DNA of 44,592 bases from Streptococcus sp. DD13 (GCF_001578875.1 NZ_KQ969506.1:197103-241694); one strand, 5' to 3'. Counted from the first letter of the stretch, positions 1 to 10,325 are shown. Numbers and translations: made by a program. The notes: generated by a model not told the origin, from the sequence alone.

Positions 1-2
1 CA

Positions 3-613
3 GGATTATACTCTATTAATATTGTGATCATGTCTGGTTCCCCTAACTCTCCCCCTACGGTGATGCGGCCACTGTGATTAGTAGTTTAACGCACTTTGGT
101 CTCTCACGGGAACAGGCAGTCTTTGGACTGGGTCTAGCCTTTTTGATCATCATTTGTGTCCTCTTGACCCTTCTTATGAAGACGCAAATCGGTCTGGTCT
201 TACGCTCTACGGGGGATAATATTCCTATGAGCGAAGCAAATGGTGTGAATGTCGACAATATGAAGATTTTCGGCTACATGATCTCAAATGGACTGATTGC
301 TCTTTGTGGGGCCTTGTTTGCACAAAGTGATGGATTTGCGGATGTGACTTCGGGAACAGGGACCATCGTTGTGGGACTCAGTGCGGTTATCATTGCTGAG
401 GTGCTGATTCACGACCTGACCATTGGATGGCGCTTGCTATCGATTGGGGTAGGAGCAATTGTGTATCGACTGATTATTTTAAATATCTATGAAATCCCTC
501 ATTTAGATCAGAGCCTGGTTCGCCTCTTCAACGCCATCTTGCTGGCCCTGGTCTTGTTCGCACCAGAAGTCCAAAAGAAACTGAAGGTTCGTGGCCTCAA
601 ATTAAGCAAGTAA
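3..613 (+). CDS. ABC importer permease, 5' partial, apparent frameshift
   Basis: Membrane permease of an ABC uptake system of the COG4120 type, often linked to aromatic amino acids in streptococci; substrate not proven here. Several hydrophobic helices are visible, and the ATPase follows 15 nt downstream. The gene enters from the left edge in frame 3 (LYSINIVIMSGSPN), but the body lies in frame 2 (YGDAATVISSLTHFGL). The switch falls in a C/T-rich stretch at about 41-56; adding one base after AAC (45-47) would restore a continuous SPNLSPYGDAATV. GTG at 74 opens an intact 179-codon frame, but it has no ribosome binding site and lies inside the natural protein, so I do not regard it as the true start. 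Sequencing error and genuine inactivation cannot be told apart. Family call is fairly secure; substrate is not. Confidence 0.8.
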
Positions 614-628
614 TAGAAAGGGTAGAAT

Positions 629-1432
629 ATGTCAACCTTATTATCAATTCAAGAGATTCATAAAACATTTGAAGTGGGAACGGTCAATGAAAACCATGTG
701 CTGAAAGGCTTGTCCTTAGATGTAGAAGAGGGCGATTTTATCTCCGTCATCGGAGGAAATGGGGCTGGGAAATCCACTTTGATGAATGTATTGTCCGGCT
801 CTCTACAGGTAGACCAAGGAGATATCCTCCTTCAGGGAAACTCGATCAGTAAGTCTTCTGTTCGCAAACGCTCTAAAGATATTGCGCGTGTCTTTCAGGA
901 TCCAAAGATGGGGACAGCTTCTCGCTTGTCCATTGAGGAAAATATGGCCATTGCCGCTCGTCGCGGGAAAAAACGGAGTCTCAAATGGGGCGTCAGTGAA
1001 AAAGATCGGAAAGACTTTAAAGAGGCTCTTGCAGAGTTAAATTTAGGATTAGAAAACCGGATGAAAGTAGACACGCAATTCTTATCTGGTGGGCAACGTC
1101 AGGCCTTGGCCTTGGTCATGGCAGCCTTAGTGAAGCCTCAGTTGTTATTATTGGATGAGCATACAGCTGCGCTAGACCCAAAAACCAGTGAGATGGTGAT
1201 GGAGCTCACCCAACGAATCGTGGAACGCCATGAACTAACAACCCTTATGATTACGCATGATATGAACCACGCGATTCGCTATGGGAATCGTCTGGTGATG
1301 CTCTACCAAGGAAAAATAGTGGTGGATATCAAGGGAGAGGAAAAGGAGAAACTGACCGTAGAAGATCTGCTCCAACTCTTCCAGAAAAATAGTGGTCATA
1401 CCCTGACGGATGACCAGCTTATTTTAGGATAA
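629..1432 (+). CDS. ABC importer ATP-binding protein
   Basis: Cytoplasmic ATPase (267 aa) energising the importer whose permease lies just upstream. Walker A is GGNGAGKST near residues 43-51, the signature LSGGQRQ sits near 152-158, and Walker B is LLLLDEHTAALDP near 172-184 with an H-loop ITHD after it. Length and the long insertion after Walker A (RVFQDPKMGTASRLSIEEN) fit the COG1101 family that pairs with COG4120 permeases and COG2984 binding proteins. The binding-protein gene would lie left of the window. The start has a good AGAAAGGG ribosome binding site at 615-622. The specificity (tryptophan/tyrosine in some streptococcal loci) is inference from family context. Confidence 0.9.
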   Translation: MSTLLSIQEIHKTFEVGTVNENHVLKGLSLDVEEGDFISVIGGNGAGKSTLMNVLSGSLQVDQGDILLQGNSISKSSVRKRSKDIARVFQDPKMGTASRLSIEENMAIAARRGKKRSLKWGVSEKDRKDFKEALAELNLGLENRMKVDTQFLSGGQRQALALVMAALVKPQLLLLDEHTAALDPKTSEMVMELTQRIVERHELTTLMITHDMNHAIRYGNRLVMLYQGKIVVDIKGEEKEKLTVEDLLQLFQKNSGHTLTDDQLILG

Positions 1433-1435
1433 GGA

Positions 1436-1464
1436 TTGAGGAAATCTCATAGATGTGGTACAAT
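1436..1464 (+). promoter_or_regulatory. Promoter of the MFS gene
   Basis: TTGAGG (1436-1441), a 17-bp spacer and TACAAT (1459-1464) preceded by TGG, an extended -10. It lies between the stop of the ATPase gene and the MFS gene. The longer in-frame start at 1455 would overlap this -10, which is one reason to place the MFS start at 1497. Confidence 0.6.
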
Positions 1465-1496
1465 TTCTCAGAAAAGAATACCGGAAAGGTTGCAAG

Positions 1497-2729
1497 ATGA
1501 AACAAAGAAATCCCTATTTATTTACAGTATTTGGTCTTTACCTAAACTACGTTTTTCAAGGGATCGCGGCCATTATTATTTCACAAAATAAGACTTATTT
1601 TTTACAACAATGGCACACCTCTATCGAGCAACTCTATATTGTTCTTGCGGCCATTGGGCTGGGTCGGATCATGAGCTTGACCTTTTCAGGATGGCTTTCT
1701 GATCACTTTGGACGAAGGCTCGCCATGTATATCGGCGTTTTGTCCTATGTCGTCTTTTATGTCGGACTGTTTCTATCACCGACTTACCAGCTTGCCTGTC
1801 TTGTTGCCATTTTTGGAGGGTTTGGGAACGCCTTTTTGGATACCAGCACCTACCCGATTGTGATGGAAGCTTTTCAGAACGGAGAGCGCAACCAGGCCTT
1901 GAGTATACTCAACAAAGCCTTTATCTCCATCGGTCAGATGGTCTTTCCCTTTGTCTTATCGATCGTGATGCAGTACGATATTCCCATGATTTGGGTATTT
2001 GCCATTCCAACGATTTGTTTGCTTCTTAACCTCCTCTTTTTGATGGGACAACCTTTCCCTGAAAGAATAGACAAACAAAGGATGGACCAAGAGAAGGATA
2101 TTCAAAAGAGCAGTTCCCAAGGACAGAAAAAAACGATGCTACCGAAAGGACAAATGAGAAAAGAAGGGGCAGCCCTTTTGATTTTTTCCTTTGTATCAGT
2201 TTCCCTCTTTAATATTTTTATTACATCGATTCCTCTCTTTGGGGAACAGCTGCTCGGGATGAGTGAGAGTAAGGCCAATATCTTTGTGAGCTATTATAGC
2301 TTCTTTTCTCTGATATCGGTCTTTGTGACCTCCTTCTTGATTTCCCGGGGGATGCCGGTTATGCGGTGGATGATTATCTGTCTCACACTTACAGGGCTAG
2401 CGCTGGTGACCATGATCCTTCTGCCGTCCTTTTGGACAGTGATGCTCGCAACTTTCGCGGTTGGTTTCTTTGCGGCAGGTGGTATATGGCAATTGGGACT
2501 AGTCGTGATGCTGGATTTCTTCTCCAGTCAAAGGGGGCTCAACACCAGCTTTTATTCGTTATCGACTTCCATTTCGGTCATGGTCATCCCTTATCTAACT
2601 GGGGTATTGGCTAAACTCGATATTGTCTATGTTTTTTGGTTAAATGCCTTACTTGCCTTGATAGGCCTGCTCAGTATCCTCTTTGTTGCCCCCTCTTACC
2701 AGCGCTTGCTCCAAGCCAAAAGGAGATAA
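1497..2729 (+). CDS. MFS transporter
   Basis: Secondary transporter of the major facilitator superfamily, 410 aa with about 12 hydrophobic segments and a charged central loop (about residues 190-225: RIDKQRMDQEKDIQK). The cytoplasmic motif A between helices 2 and 3 is recognisable (SGWLSDHFGRR). I chose ATG 1497 because GGAAAGG at 1483-1489 is well spaced; an upstream ATG-less extension to 1455 would put the start inside the promoter. Substrate cannot be read from the sequence. Its position just before the aromatic pathway and after an aromatic-type ABC importer is suggestive only. Confidence 0.85.
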   Translation: MKQRNPYLFTVFGLYLNYVFQGIAAIIISQNKTYFLQQWHTSIEQLYIVLAAIGLGRIMSLTFSGWLSDHFGRRLAMYIGVLSYVVFYVGLFLSPTYQLACLVAIFGGFGNAFLDTSTYPIVMEAFQNGERNQALSILNKAFISIGQMVFPFVLSIVMQYDIPMIWVFAIPTICLLLNLLFLMGQPFPERIDKQRMDQEKDIQKSSSQGQKKTMLPKGQMRKEGAALLIFSFVSVSLFNIFITSIPLFGEQLLGMSESKANIFVSYYSFFSLISVFVTSFLISRGMPVMRWMIICLTLTGLALVTMILLPSFWTVMLATFAVGFFAAGGIWQLGLVVMLDFFSSQRGLNTSFYSLSTSISVMVIPYLTGVLAKLDIVYVFWLNALLALIGLLSILFVAPSYQRLLQAKRR

Positions 2730-2731
2730 AC

Positions 2732-2845
2732 ATGTCTCACGAGGAAGCGGATCCTTCTTTGATGTACAATAGAATCTTGCAAACCAGTGTCTGTCTAAGT
2801 GATAGGGGCATGGTGAAGCGTGACAATGTTGGGATCAAAAGCTAG
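2732..2845 (+). CDS. Small ORF, 37 aa, unknown
   Basis: ATG at 2732 follows a strong AGGAGATAAAC ribosome binding site (2721-2731) that overlaps the end of the MFS gene, so the two could be translationally coupled. The 37-residue product (begins MSHEEADPSLMYNRI, ends NVGIKS) is polar with no membrane segment and resembles no family I know. It could be a true micro-protein, the stub of a decayed gene, or chance. Only conservation across strains would decide. Confidence 0.35.
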   Translation: MSHEEADPSLMYNRILQTSVCLSDRGMVKRDNVGIKS

Positions 2846-2878
2846 TCAGAACCTGTCATGGATCAGGGAATAAAATAG

Positions 2879-4177
<1,299 letters not shown>

Positions 4178-4178
4178 C

Positions 4179-4679
4179 ATGGTAAAAGTACTATTAGGCT
4201 TCATGGGGGCAGGAAAAACCACTGTAGCCAGCTGTTTAGAACGTGATGGAGAAACATTTTTAGATATGGATCTCCTGATTGAAAAGAAGATTGGCATGAG
4301 TATTACGGACTATTTTGCTAAGGAAGGGGAAGCGGCCTTTCGAAAGATTGAGTCTGAATTGTTAGAAGAGTTGTTATCGCTTGAAGGCGATGTCATCATC
4401 TCCACCGGAGGAGGTGTCGTTATCTCTGAAAAAAACCGTCAACTGCTCTATCAAAATCGGAAAAATAATGTCCTCTTGGCAGCTTCTTTTGAAGTTTTAT
4501 ATGATCGGATAGAGCATGATACGGTCTTTCAACGTCCTCTCTTTTTAAACAATTCAAAAGAGGACTTTCATGGGATTTACGAACGACGGATGATGCTGTA
4601 TGAAGGATTGTCTGACCTGATTATTAACACGGACCACCGTAGTCCAGAAGAAGTAGCAAGGATCATCAAATGCATGTAG
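4179..4679 (+). CDS. aroK: Shikimate kinase
   Basis: Phosphorylates shikimate at the 3-hydroxyl, the step before AroA. 166 aa, a P-loop kinase with Walker A GFMGAGKTT (residues 7-15), the DMDLLIE segment that contacts Mg/shikimate, AAFRKIE, and the GGGVV shikimate-binding loop near residues 77-81. The lid arginine lies in the TVFQRPLF segment. It starts one base after the aroA stop and overlaps pheA by 10 bases, so translation is likely coupled through the block. Confidence 0.95.
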   Translation: MVKVLLGFMGAGKTTVASCLERDGETFLDMDLLIEKKIGMSITDYFAKEGEAAFRKIESELLEELLSLEGDVIISTGGGVVISEKNRQLLYQNRKNNVLLAASFEVLYDRIEHDTVFQRPLFLNNSKEDFHGIYERRMMLYEGLSDLIINTDHRSPEEVARIIKCM

Positions 4680-5503
4680 CTTATCTTGGCCCGAAGGGCT
4701 CTTTCTCCCATAGTGTCGTCCAACAAACTTTTCCAGATGCTGATTTGATCGCTTATCAGACGATTACGGAAGTCATCAAAGCCTATGAAGACCAGGCTGT
4801 CACTTATGCCGTCATTCCTGTTGAAAATTCGATTGAAGGGAGCGTCCATGAGAGTTTGGATTATCTCTTTCACCAAGTAGATCTCCCAGCAGTTGCAGAG
4901 GTTCTCCAACCCATCGCTCAACAATTACTGGCTACGGATACCGAGAAGAAGATCGAAGTCGTCTATTCCCATCCTCAGGCTATTGCTCAGGGAAAAGCCT
5001 ATATCCAAGAACATTTTCCCTTTGCTCGTTTTGAAGGAACGGCCAGTACAGCCTATGCAGCTCGCTTTGTGGCCGCTCATCCGGATAAACCTTATGCCGC
5101 TATTGCTCCGAAAGCCGCGGCTAGTGAGTATGGACTCGAGACGATAGGAGTCGATATCCAGGAGATTGATGAGAATTATACACGCTTTTGGGTCTTGGGT
5201 CAGCAAGATCCAGAACTGAACCTTCATCAACAAGCTCGAAAACTTTCTCTTGCCTTGACCCTGCCGGATAATTTACCTGGTGCCTTGTATAAGGCGATGT
5301 CCGTTTTTGCTTGGCGGGACATTGACTTAACCAAGATCGAGAGCCGTCCCTTAAAGACAGTCCTTGGCGAGTACTTTTTTATCGTGGATGTCGATTATCG
5401 CGAGCCGGATTTAGTGACCTATGCCTTAGAAGAATTGACAAGTTTGGGAATTTCGTATAAAATTTTAGGGAACTATTGTGTTTACCAGCTGGATGAACAA
5501 TAA
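4670..5503 (+). CDS. pheA: Prephenate dehydratase
   Basis: Converts prephenate to phenylpyruvate for phenylalanine synthesis. Monofunctional 277-aa enzyme: catalytic domain at about 1-180 beginning VAYLGPKGSFSH, with the conserved ENYTRFWVLG (TRF motif) near 166-175, then an ACT regulatory domain with LTKIESRPLK near 220-229, the signature used in phenylalanine feedback inhibition. ATG 4670 lies inside the end of aroK. This gene order (aroA, aroK, pheA, then an LCP gene) is known in streptococci. Confidence 0.96.
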   Translation: MHVAYLGPKGSFSHSVVQQTFPDADLIAYQTITEVIKAYEDQAVTYAVIPVENSIEGSVHESLDYLFHQVDLPAVAEVLQPIAQQLLATDTEKKIEVVYSHPQAIAQGKAYIQEHFPFARFEGTASTAYAARFVAAHPDKPYAAIAPKAAASEYGLETIGVDIQEIDENYTRFWVLGQQDPELNLHQQARKLSLALTLPDNLPGALYKAMSVFAWRDIDLTKIESRPLKTVLGEYFFIVDVDYREPDLVTYALEELTSLGISYKILGNYCVYQLDEQ

Positions 5504-5626
5504 GAAATCATCACGAGTGCCTGTAAGAAGTTTTCTCAAATGTATTTGAATGATAGAGATAGAGAAGACGTGAAATAGAGACAGAAAAAATTAGAACACC
5601 AGCATGGTAGGATAGAAGGACTTGAA

Positions 5627-7063
5627 ATGACGAATGAACAGAATCGGCTTTCTCACCATGAGGAATTAAGACTCGATTATTTACGAAAAAGAGTACACTA
5701 CCTGACACCGAAAGAGCAAAAAGAGCTCGATTATCTAGAATATAAGGTCAGTCAGCCTGCTCACACAGAAAGAGAAACCCATCAGGATCCCCGTTCTCAA
5801 TCGGCTTCACGGAGGTCCGTAGCCCCTTCTCGCTCTGTACAAAGTAGGGAGGCAGTTGAGGATGATGGCCTGCCTTTTTACCCTCGGGAAGCCCAAACGA
5901 GAAAAAATCGCAAACGCCAATCCTCCAGCTCTTCTGCGAGACAAAAAAACTCAAGAGCCCTGCCTATAGATGAGCAGATAAGGACTTCTCACCGGCCTAT
6001 TGCTCCTGGAAAGGGAGGAGGACGCCCTCCTAAAAGAGTGAAAAAAATCAAGAAAAAACGACGCTGGGTCAAACGTATTTTGATTAGTTTCCTATTGCTC
6101 CTCCTAGCGACCATTGCGGGGATGACTTTTATGTTCCTCCGGGGGCTGAATATGGCCAAAACAGATGCCCAAGCAAAGGCTGCAAAGACAGAATATTTTA
6201 ATGGCCAAAACACACGAGATGGCGTCAATCTATTGATCGTAGGGACCGATGGTCGTGTCGGACAGACCAGTGCTGAAACTCGCACCGACTCGATCATGGT
6301 CGTCAATATCAATAACAAAGATGGGAAGATCAAGATGGTCAGCTTTATGCGCGATATCTTGGTCAATATGGGAGGAATTGAAAGTAAGCTCAATGCCGCC
6401 TATAGTGCTGGAGCCTTGGAAGCAGAGGAAAACCCAAGCAATACCAAGATGAGTGGAGCTGAAAACCTCCGTCAAGTCTTAAAGGAAAACTTTGATATCG
6501 ACGTCAAACATTATGCTCTGGTAGACTTTTCGACCTTTGCCACGGCAATCGATACGCTTTTTCCTGAGGGAGTGGAGATTGATGCTCAATTTGCAACTGT
6601 GGATGGACGGACAGTGACAGAAGTAGATGTACCCGATGATCTAGGCGCTAAAAATGGCGTCGTTCCGACTCAAACCATTCGTGTAGGGAAGCAAAAAATG
6701 AATGGCCGAACCTTGCTTAATTATGCTCGTTTCCGCCATGATGACGAGAATGATTTTGGCCGAACGAAGCGGCAACAGCAAGTTTTGTCTGCGATTATGA
6801 CCCAAGTTAAGAATCCGACCAAGCTCTTTACGGGTGCTGAGGCGATTGGAAAGGTCTACGCACTGACTTCTACTAGCATCCCCTTTGATTTCTTACTGAC
6901 CAACGGCGCTGGCACCCTACTCTCAGCTGGGGGAGGGATTGAGTCTTTGACCATTCCAAGCGAGGGGGATTACCAAGAAGGATTTGATGCTTATGGTGGT
7001 GTCGGTTTGGAGATTGATTTTGCCAAGTATCGAGATAAGCTAAGCCAGCTAGGTCTTAGGTAA
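5627..7063 (+). CDS. LytR-CpsA-Psr (LCP) family cell-wall ligase
   Basis: Membrane-anchored phosphotransferase predicted to attach wall teichoic acid or capsule-like polymers to peptidoglycan on the outer face. 478 aa: a long basic, low-complexity cytoplasmic tail (1-145, rich in R, S, Q), one membrane helix at about 150-172, then the LCP domain with NLLIVGTDGR, TRTDSIMVVN, SFMRDI, NAAYSAGA and the arginine-rich LLNYARFRHDDENDFGR. The long cytoplasmic tail is typical of the streptococcal homologue beside pheA. A 120-nt gap separates it from pheA and contains the dyad TCAAATGTATTTGA (5537-5550). Confidence 0.92.
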   Translation: MTNEQNRLSHHEELRLDYLRKRVHYLTPKEQKELDYLEYKVSQPAHTERETHQDPRSQSASRRSVAPSRSVQSREAVEDDGLPFYPREAQTRKNRKRQSSSSSARQKNSRALPIDEQIRTSHRPIAPGKGGGRPPKRVKKIKKKRRWVKRILISFLLLLLATIAGMTFMFLRGLNMAKTDAQAKAAKTEYFNGQNTRDGVNLLIVGTDGRVGQTSAETRTDSIMVVNINNKDGKIKMVSFMRDILVNMGGIESKLNAAYSAGALEAEENPSNTKMSGAENLRQVLKENFDIDVKHYALVDFSTFATAIDTLFPEGVEIDAQFATVDGRTVTEVDVPDDLGAKNGVVPTQTIRVGKQKMNGRTLLNYARFRHDDENDFGRTKRQQQVLSAIMTQVKNPTKLFTGAEAIGKVYALTSTSIPFDFLLTNGAGTLLSAGGGIESLTIPSEGDYQEGFDAYGGVGLEIDFAKYRDKLSQLGLR

Positions 7064-7097
7064 TGGCATTCAACGGTATCCTAAAAAAGCTTAAATA

Positions 7098-7106
7098 TGT
7101 TATACT
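7098..7106 (+). promoter_or_regulatory. Extended -10 upstream of the rRNA methyltransferase gene
   Basis: TGTTATACT at 7098-7106 is an extended -10 without a good -35. The expected start of transcription falls inside the hairpin at 7107-7129. Confidence 0.45.
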
Positions 7107-7129
7107 AAAAGCGACGCAAGTCGCTTTTT
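7107..7129 (+). terminator. Intrinsic terminator after the LCP gene
   Basis: Perfect stem AAAAGCGAC / GTCGCTTTT with a GCAA loop, followed by T residues. It immediately abuts a -10 element, so it may end LCP transcription or act as a 5' leader hairpin of the next gene. Confidence 0.75.
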
Positions 7130-7143
7130 GTCTTACTTCATAA

Positions 7144-8547
<1,404 letters not shown>

Positions 8548-8549
8548 AA

Positions 8550-8696
8550 GTAGATGTTCTGCCCATGCGACAAGGTGAAACCGAAGGTCGAGAAGGTGCC
8601 CTCGGGTATAGGACTCGTAGAATGAGGAAATAAAGCGACGAAATGATACGGTAAGTCCGAACCGCTGAGTGTGTCGCTCTGCTCGTGAAAGCCTAG
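8550..8696 (+). pseudogene. Decayed reading frame, possibly related to an rRNA methyltransferase C-terminus
   Basis: One frame reads VDVLPMRQGETEGREG, then RRMRK, stop (TAA), SDEMIR, stop (TAA), and ends VRTAECVALLVKA stop (8655-8696). Both internal stops are TAA, one change away from CAA. The last 13 residues resemble the end of the preceding methyltransferase ([10 protein letters not shown]). I see no intact gene in 8548-8797. The segment also folds: GCGAC (8635-8639) with GTCGC (8673-8677) encloses CGGT/ACCG, so a structured RNA is an alternative. Confidence 0.35.
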
Positions 8697-8797
8697 AAAG
8701 CTGAAGCAAAAGGTTTTTGGTGTTGATTTCCGAAGATGGCTATTCATGTAAAAAAGTCTAAGATCTGGGAAAGTCCGTCATAAGAAAGGAGGATAGG

Positions 8798-9580
8798 ATG
8801 GGAGACATCGTTCCATTTGAGACTAAGGAAGAGTTTCAGCGGGATATAGAGAAACTTCGCGTTGAGCTTTCGATGCTTTTATTGGAAAGGGACCAGCTGC
8901 TCTATCATGTCTGTCCAGCTATCGAGACGGCCTATCTGATGCGGTTCGGTGGCTTGGAATATCAGGTGTATCAAGCTGAGTGTCAATTTCGCCGTCTAAA
9001 GCGGAAACTAGCCCTCCTTATTCAGAGGCGGAACCGTCAGGAAAGCATTGATCTGCAACAAATCGAAGGACAATTGGACCTAGAGTTGGCAGAATACCAG
9101 GAACGGCTAAAAGAACAGTTATCCCATCTGAACTGGGCACTTGAAAGAAGCCAACGAGAAGTTCTATCGGAGGATGAGTCCAGAGAACTGAAGAGTCTTT
9201 ATCGGAAAATTGTTAAAAAGCTTCATCCGGACTTACATCCTGAGTTAAGCCAAGAGGAGTTAGACTTGTTTCATCAGGCTGTGACCGCCTATGAGGATGG
9301 AAACTTGGCGGTCTTACAAGTGATTGCTCAAGTGATGGGAGACTCGAGTGAGGAGCTAAGTGGCAGTCTCCTTGTGAAGGAAAAAGAAAGACTAGAAGAG
9401 TTGACCGCAAGTTTAACAAAAGAGATTTCTGATTTGAAGAAAGACTATCCTTATACCCTCAAAATCTTGCTAGAAGATGAAGAAGCCTGTCAAGGTAGGT
9501 TAGCGGTGTTGACAGATCAACTGGAAAAGTACCAGGCACTTTGTCAACAATATGATAAAGAGATTAGCCTTTATGTGTGA
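8798..9580 (+). CDS. J-domain-like protein with coiled-coil
   Basis: 260-aa cytoplasmic protein. Residues about 125-170 form a J-domain-like helix-HPD-helix unit (LYRKIVKKLHPDLHPELS, HPD at 143-145), which in DnaJ family proteins stimulates the ATPase of DnaK. Around it are long charged helices (about 10-120 and 200-255) predicted as coiled coil. No Gly/Phe linker or zinc domain, so it is not DnaJ itself; a dedicated co-chaperone is more likely. Good AGGAGGATAGG ribosome binding site. The HIRAN gene follows after 29 bases, implying a two-gene operon. The function is not established. Confidence 0.75.
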   Translation: MGDIVPFETKEEFQRDIEKLRVELSMLLLERDQLLYHVCPAIETAYLMRFGGLEYQVYQAECQFRRLKRKLALLIQRRNRQESIDLQQIEGQLDLELAEYQERLKEQLSHLNWALERSQREVLSEDESRELKSLYRKIVKKLHPDLHPELSQEELDLFHQAVTAYEDGNLAVLQVIAQVMGDSSEELSGSLLVKEKERLEELTASLTKEISDLKKDYPYTLKILLEDEEACQGRLAVLTDQLEKYQALCQQYDKEISLYV

Positions 9581-9609
9581 GAGCACGCTCGTAATCAAAA
9601 GGAGAAAAG

Positions 9610-10011
9610 ATGAAAGAACTTAGTCCAGTTAATCGGAAAGAACTGACGAGTGTTCGCTTGTCCCAAGCGCAAGAAGTGGCCATTCCGAAACCCTTTCAGC
9701 AAGATATTTTGCTCTTTGAGACGCATGTTGCAGGAACTTCCCATATCGAAGGGATAGAAGAGTTAGAGCCCTTTATCCAGATTGGGGACCGCCTGGATTT
9801 TTTTCGAGAAGTTACGAATTCTTATGATCAAAACGCCATCGAAATCCGAAATGCATCCGGCGTGAAGCTTGGCTTTCTCCCTCAAAAGGACAATATTGTC
9901 TTTTCACGACTAATGGACGCCGGAAAACTTCTTTATGGGAAAATCCAATCTAAGGAGTTACGAGGGCGCTGGCTCAAAATTCAAATAGAAATTTATTTGC
10001 AGGATTTGTAA
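9610..10011 (+). CDS. HIRAN-domain protein
   Basis: 133-aa stand-alone HIRAN domain: VAGTSHIEGIEELEPFIQIGD, then a Y-D-Q-N-A-I-E-I segment and KLGFLPQKDN. HIRAN domains bind DNA ends or ssDNA 3' ends (shown for eukaryotic HLTF) and occur with repair helicases and nucleases in bacteria. Here it is the only domain, preceded by about 35 linker residues, and it is co-directional with the J-domain gene, separated by 29 bases holding AAAAGGAG. The pairing suggests DNA-damage or stress work with a chaperone, which is inference. A terminator follows, and then the tracrRNA on the other strand. Confidence 0.8.
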   Translation: MKELSPVNRKELTSVRLSQAQEVAIPKPFQQDILLFETHVAGTSHIEGIEELEPFIQIGDRLDFFREVTNSYDQNAIEIRNASGVKLGFLPQKDNIVFSRLMDAGKLLYGKIQSKELRGRWLKIQIEIYLQDL

Positions 10012-10043
10012 AGAGGATAATAGAATCCTGTTGACGTATGATT

Positions 10044-10077
10044 CCCCCCATCCAATCGATAGGGGGTGGTTTTTTAT
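10044..10077 (+). terminator. Terminator of the J-domain/HIRAN operon
   Basis: C6 (10044-10049) pairs with G5 (10062-10066) across a 12-nt loop, followed by TGGTTTTTT. It sits back to back with the minus-strand terminator of the tracrRNA. Confidence 0.65.
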
Positions 10078-10085
10078 CATATAAT

Positions 10086-10190
10086 AAAAAAAAACACCGA
10101 ATCGGTGTTCCCTTTTACAAGTTGTGTACGGACTGGATCAAAAATCACTGCCTTATTTTAACTTGCTGTGTTGTTTCGAATGGTTCCAAC
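10086..10190 (-). ncRNA. Type II-A CRISPR tracrRNA, orphan (S. mutans/CRISPR3-like)
   Basis: Read on the minus strand from 10190: an anti-repeat starting GTTGGAACCATTCGAAACAA and continuing ACACAGCAAGTTAAAATAAG, then an extended nexus (GGCAGTGATTTTTGATCCAG, TCCGTACACAACTTGTAAAA) and a Rho-independent end made of AACACCG/CGGTGTT (10093-10109) and a run of T (10094-10086). From memory of published tracrRNAs, the nexus with the GGCAGTGA insertion matches the S. mutans form, and the anti-repeat complements the type II-A repeat containing GCTGTGTTGTTTCGAATGGT: 10165-10189 on the plus strand is identical to that repeat core. In a complete locus cas9 would be read rightward from about 10.3 kb, but the vex1-like gene is there instead. 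Longer forms may start upstream. Confidence 0.93.
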
Positions 10191-10209
10191 GAAGACGTAT
10201 CAGGGCAGT

Positions 10210-10241
10210 TTTATATCTATCTGCGACTGATTGTGGTTCAA
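10210..10241 (-). promoter_or_regulatory. Possible promoter of the long tracrRNA
   Basis: On the minus strand, TATAAA (10215-10210) with a TTGAAC-like -35 (10241-10236) and a 20-bp spacer, or TAGATA (10219-10214) with 16 bp. Both are weak; the position suits a transcript including the full anti-repeat. Confidence 0.3.
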
Positions 10242-10297
10242 TCTACCAGTTTCTTCCACTTTGGGGAGTTTATTAGCTAATGTGACTACAGTATCTG

Positions 10298-10325
10298 CCA
10301 CAAGCAGAAGCTGTGGTCTTTTTTT
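10298..10325 (+). terminator. Short hairpin with T-run
   Basis: CCACA (10298-10302) pairs with TGTGG (10312-10316), followed by TCTTTTTTT. No plus-strand gene ends here now, so it may be the terminator left over from a lost operon, such as cas genes. Confidence 0.5.

Noticed and set aside
74..76. GTG 74 as start of the ABC permease
   Set aside because: No ribosome binding site, and protein-like sequence continues upstream in the same frame to about 47 and in another frame to the window edge.
1455..1496. Longer start for the MFS gene
   Set aside because: These codons overlap the -10 of its own promoter and lack a ribosome binding site.
5989..6393. Minus-strand ORF of 134 codons
   Set aside because: It is entirely antisense to the LCP gene and has no features of its own.
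10160..10190. A single CRISPR repeat
   Set aside because: The repeat-like core is flanked by nexus and terminator sequences of a tracrRNA, not by spacers, and its ends differ from the repeat (ACTT and CGAAG instead of TAGA and AAAC).
10038..10280. Plus-strand ORF of 80 codons
   Set aside because: It spans two terminators and the tracrRNA on the other strand; the RNA explains the conservation.
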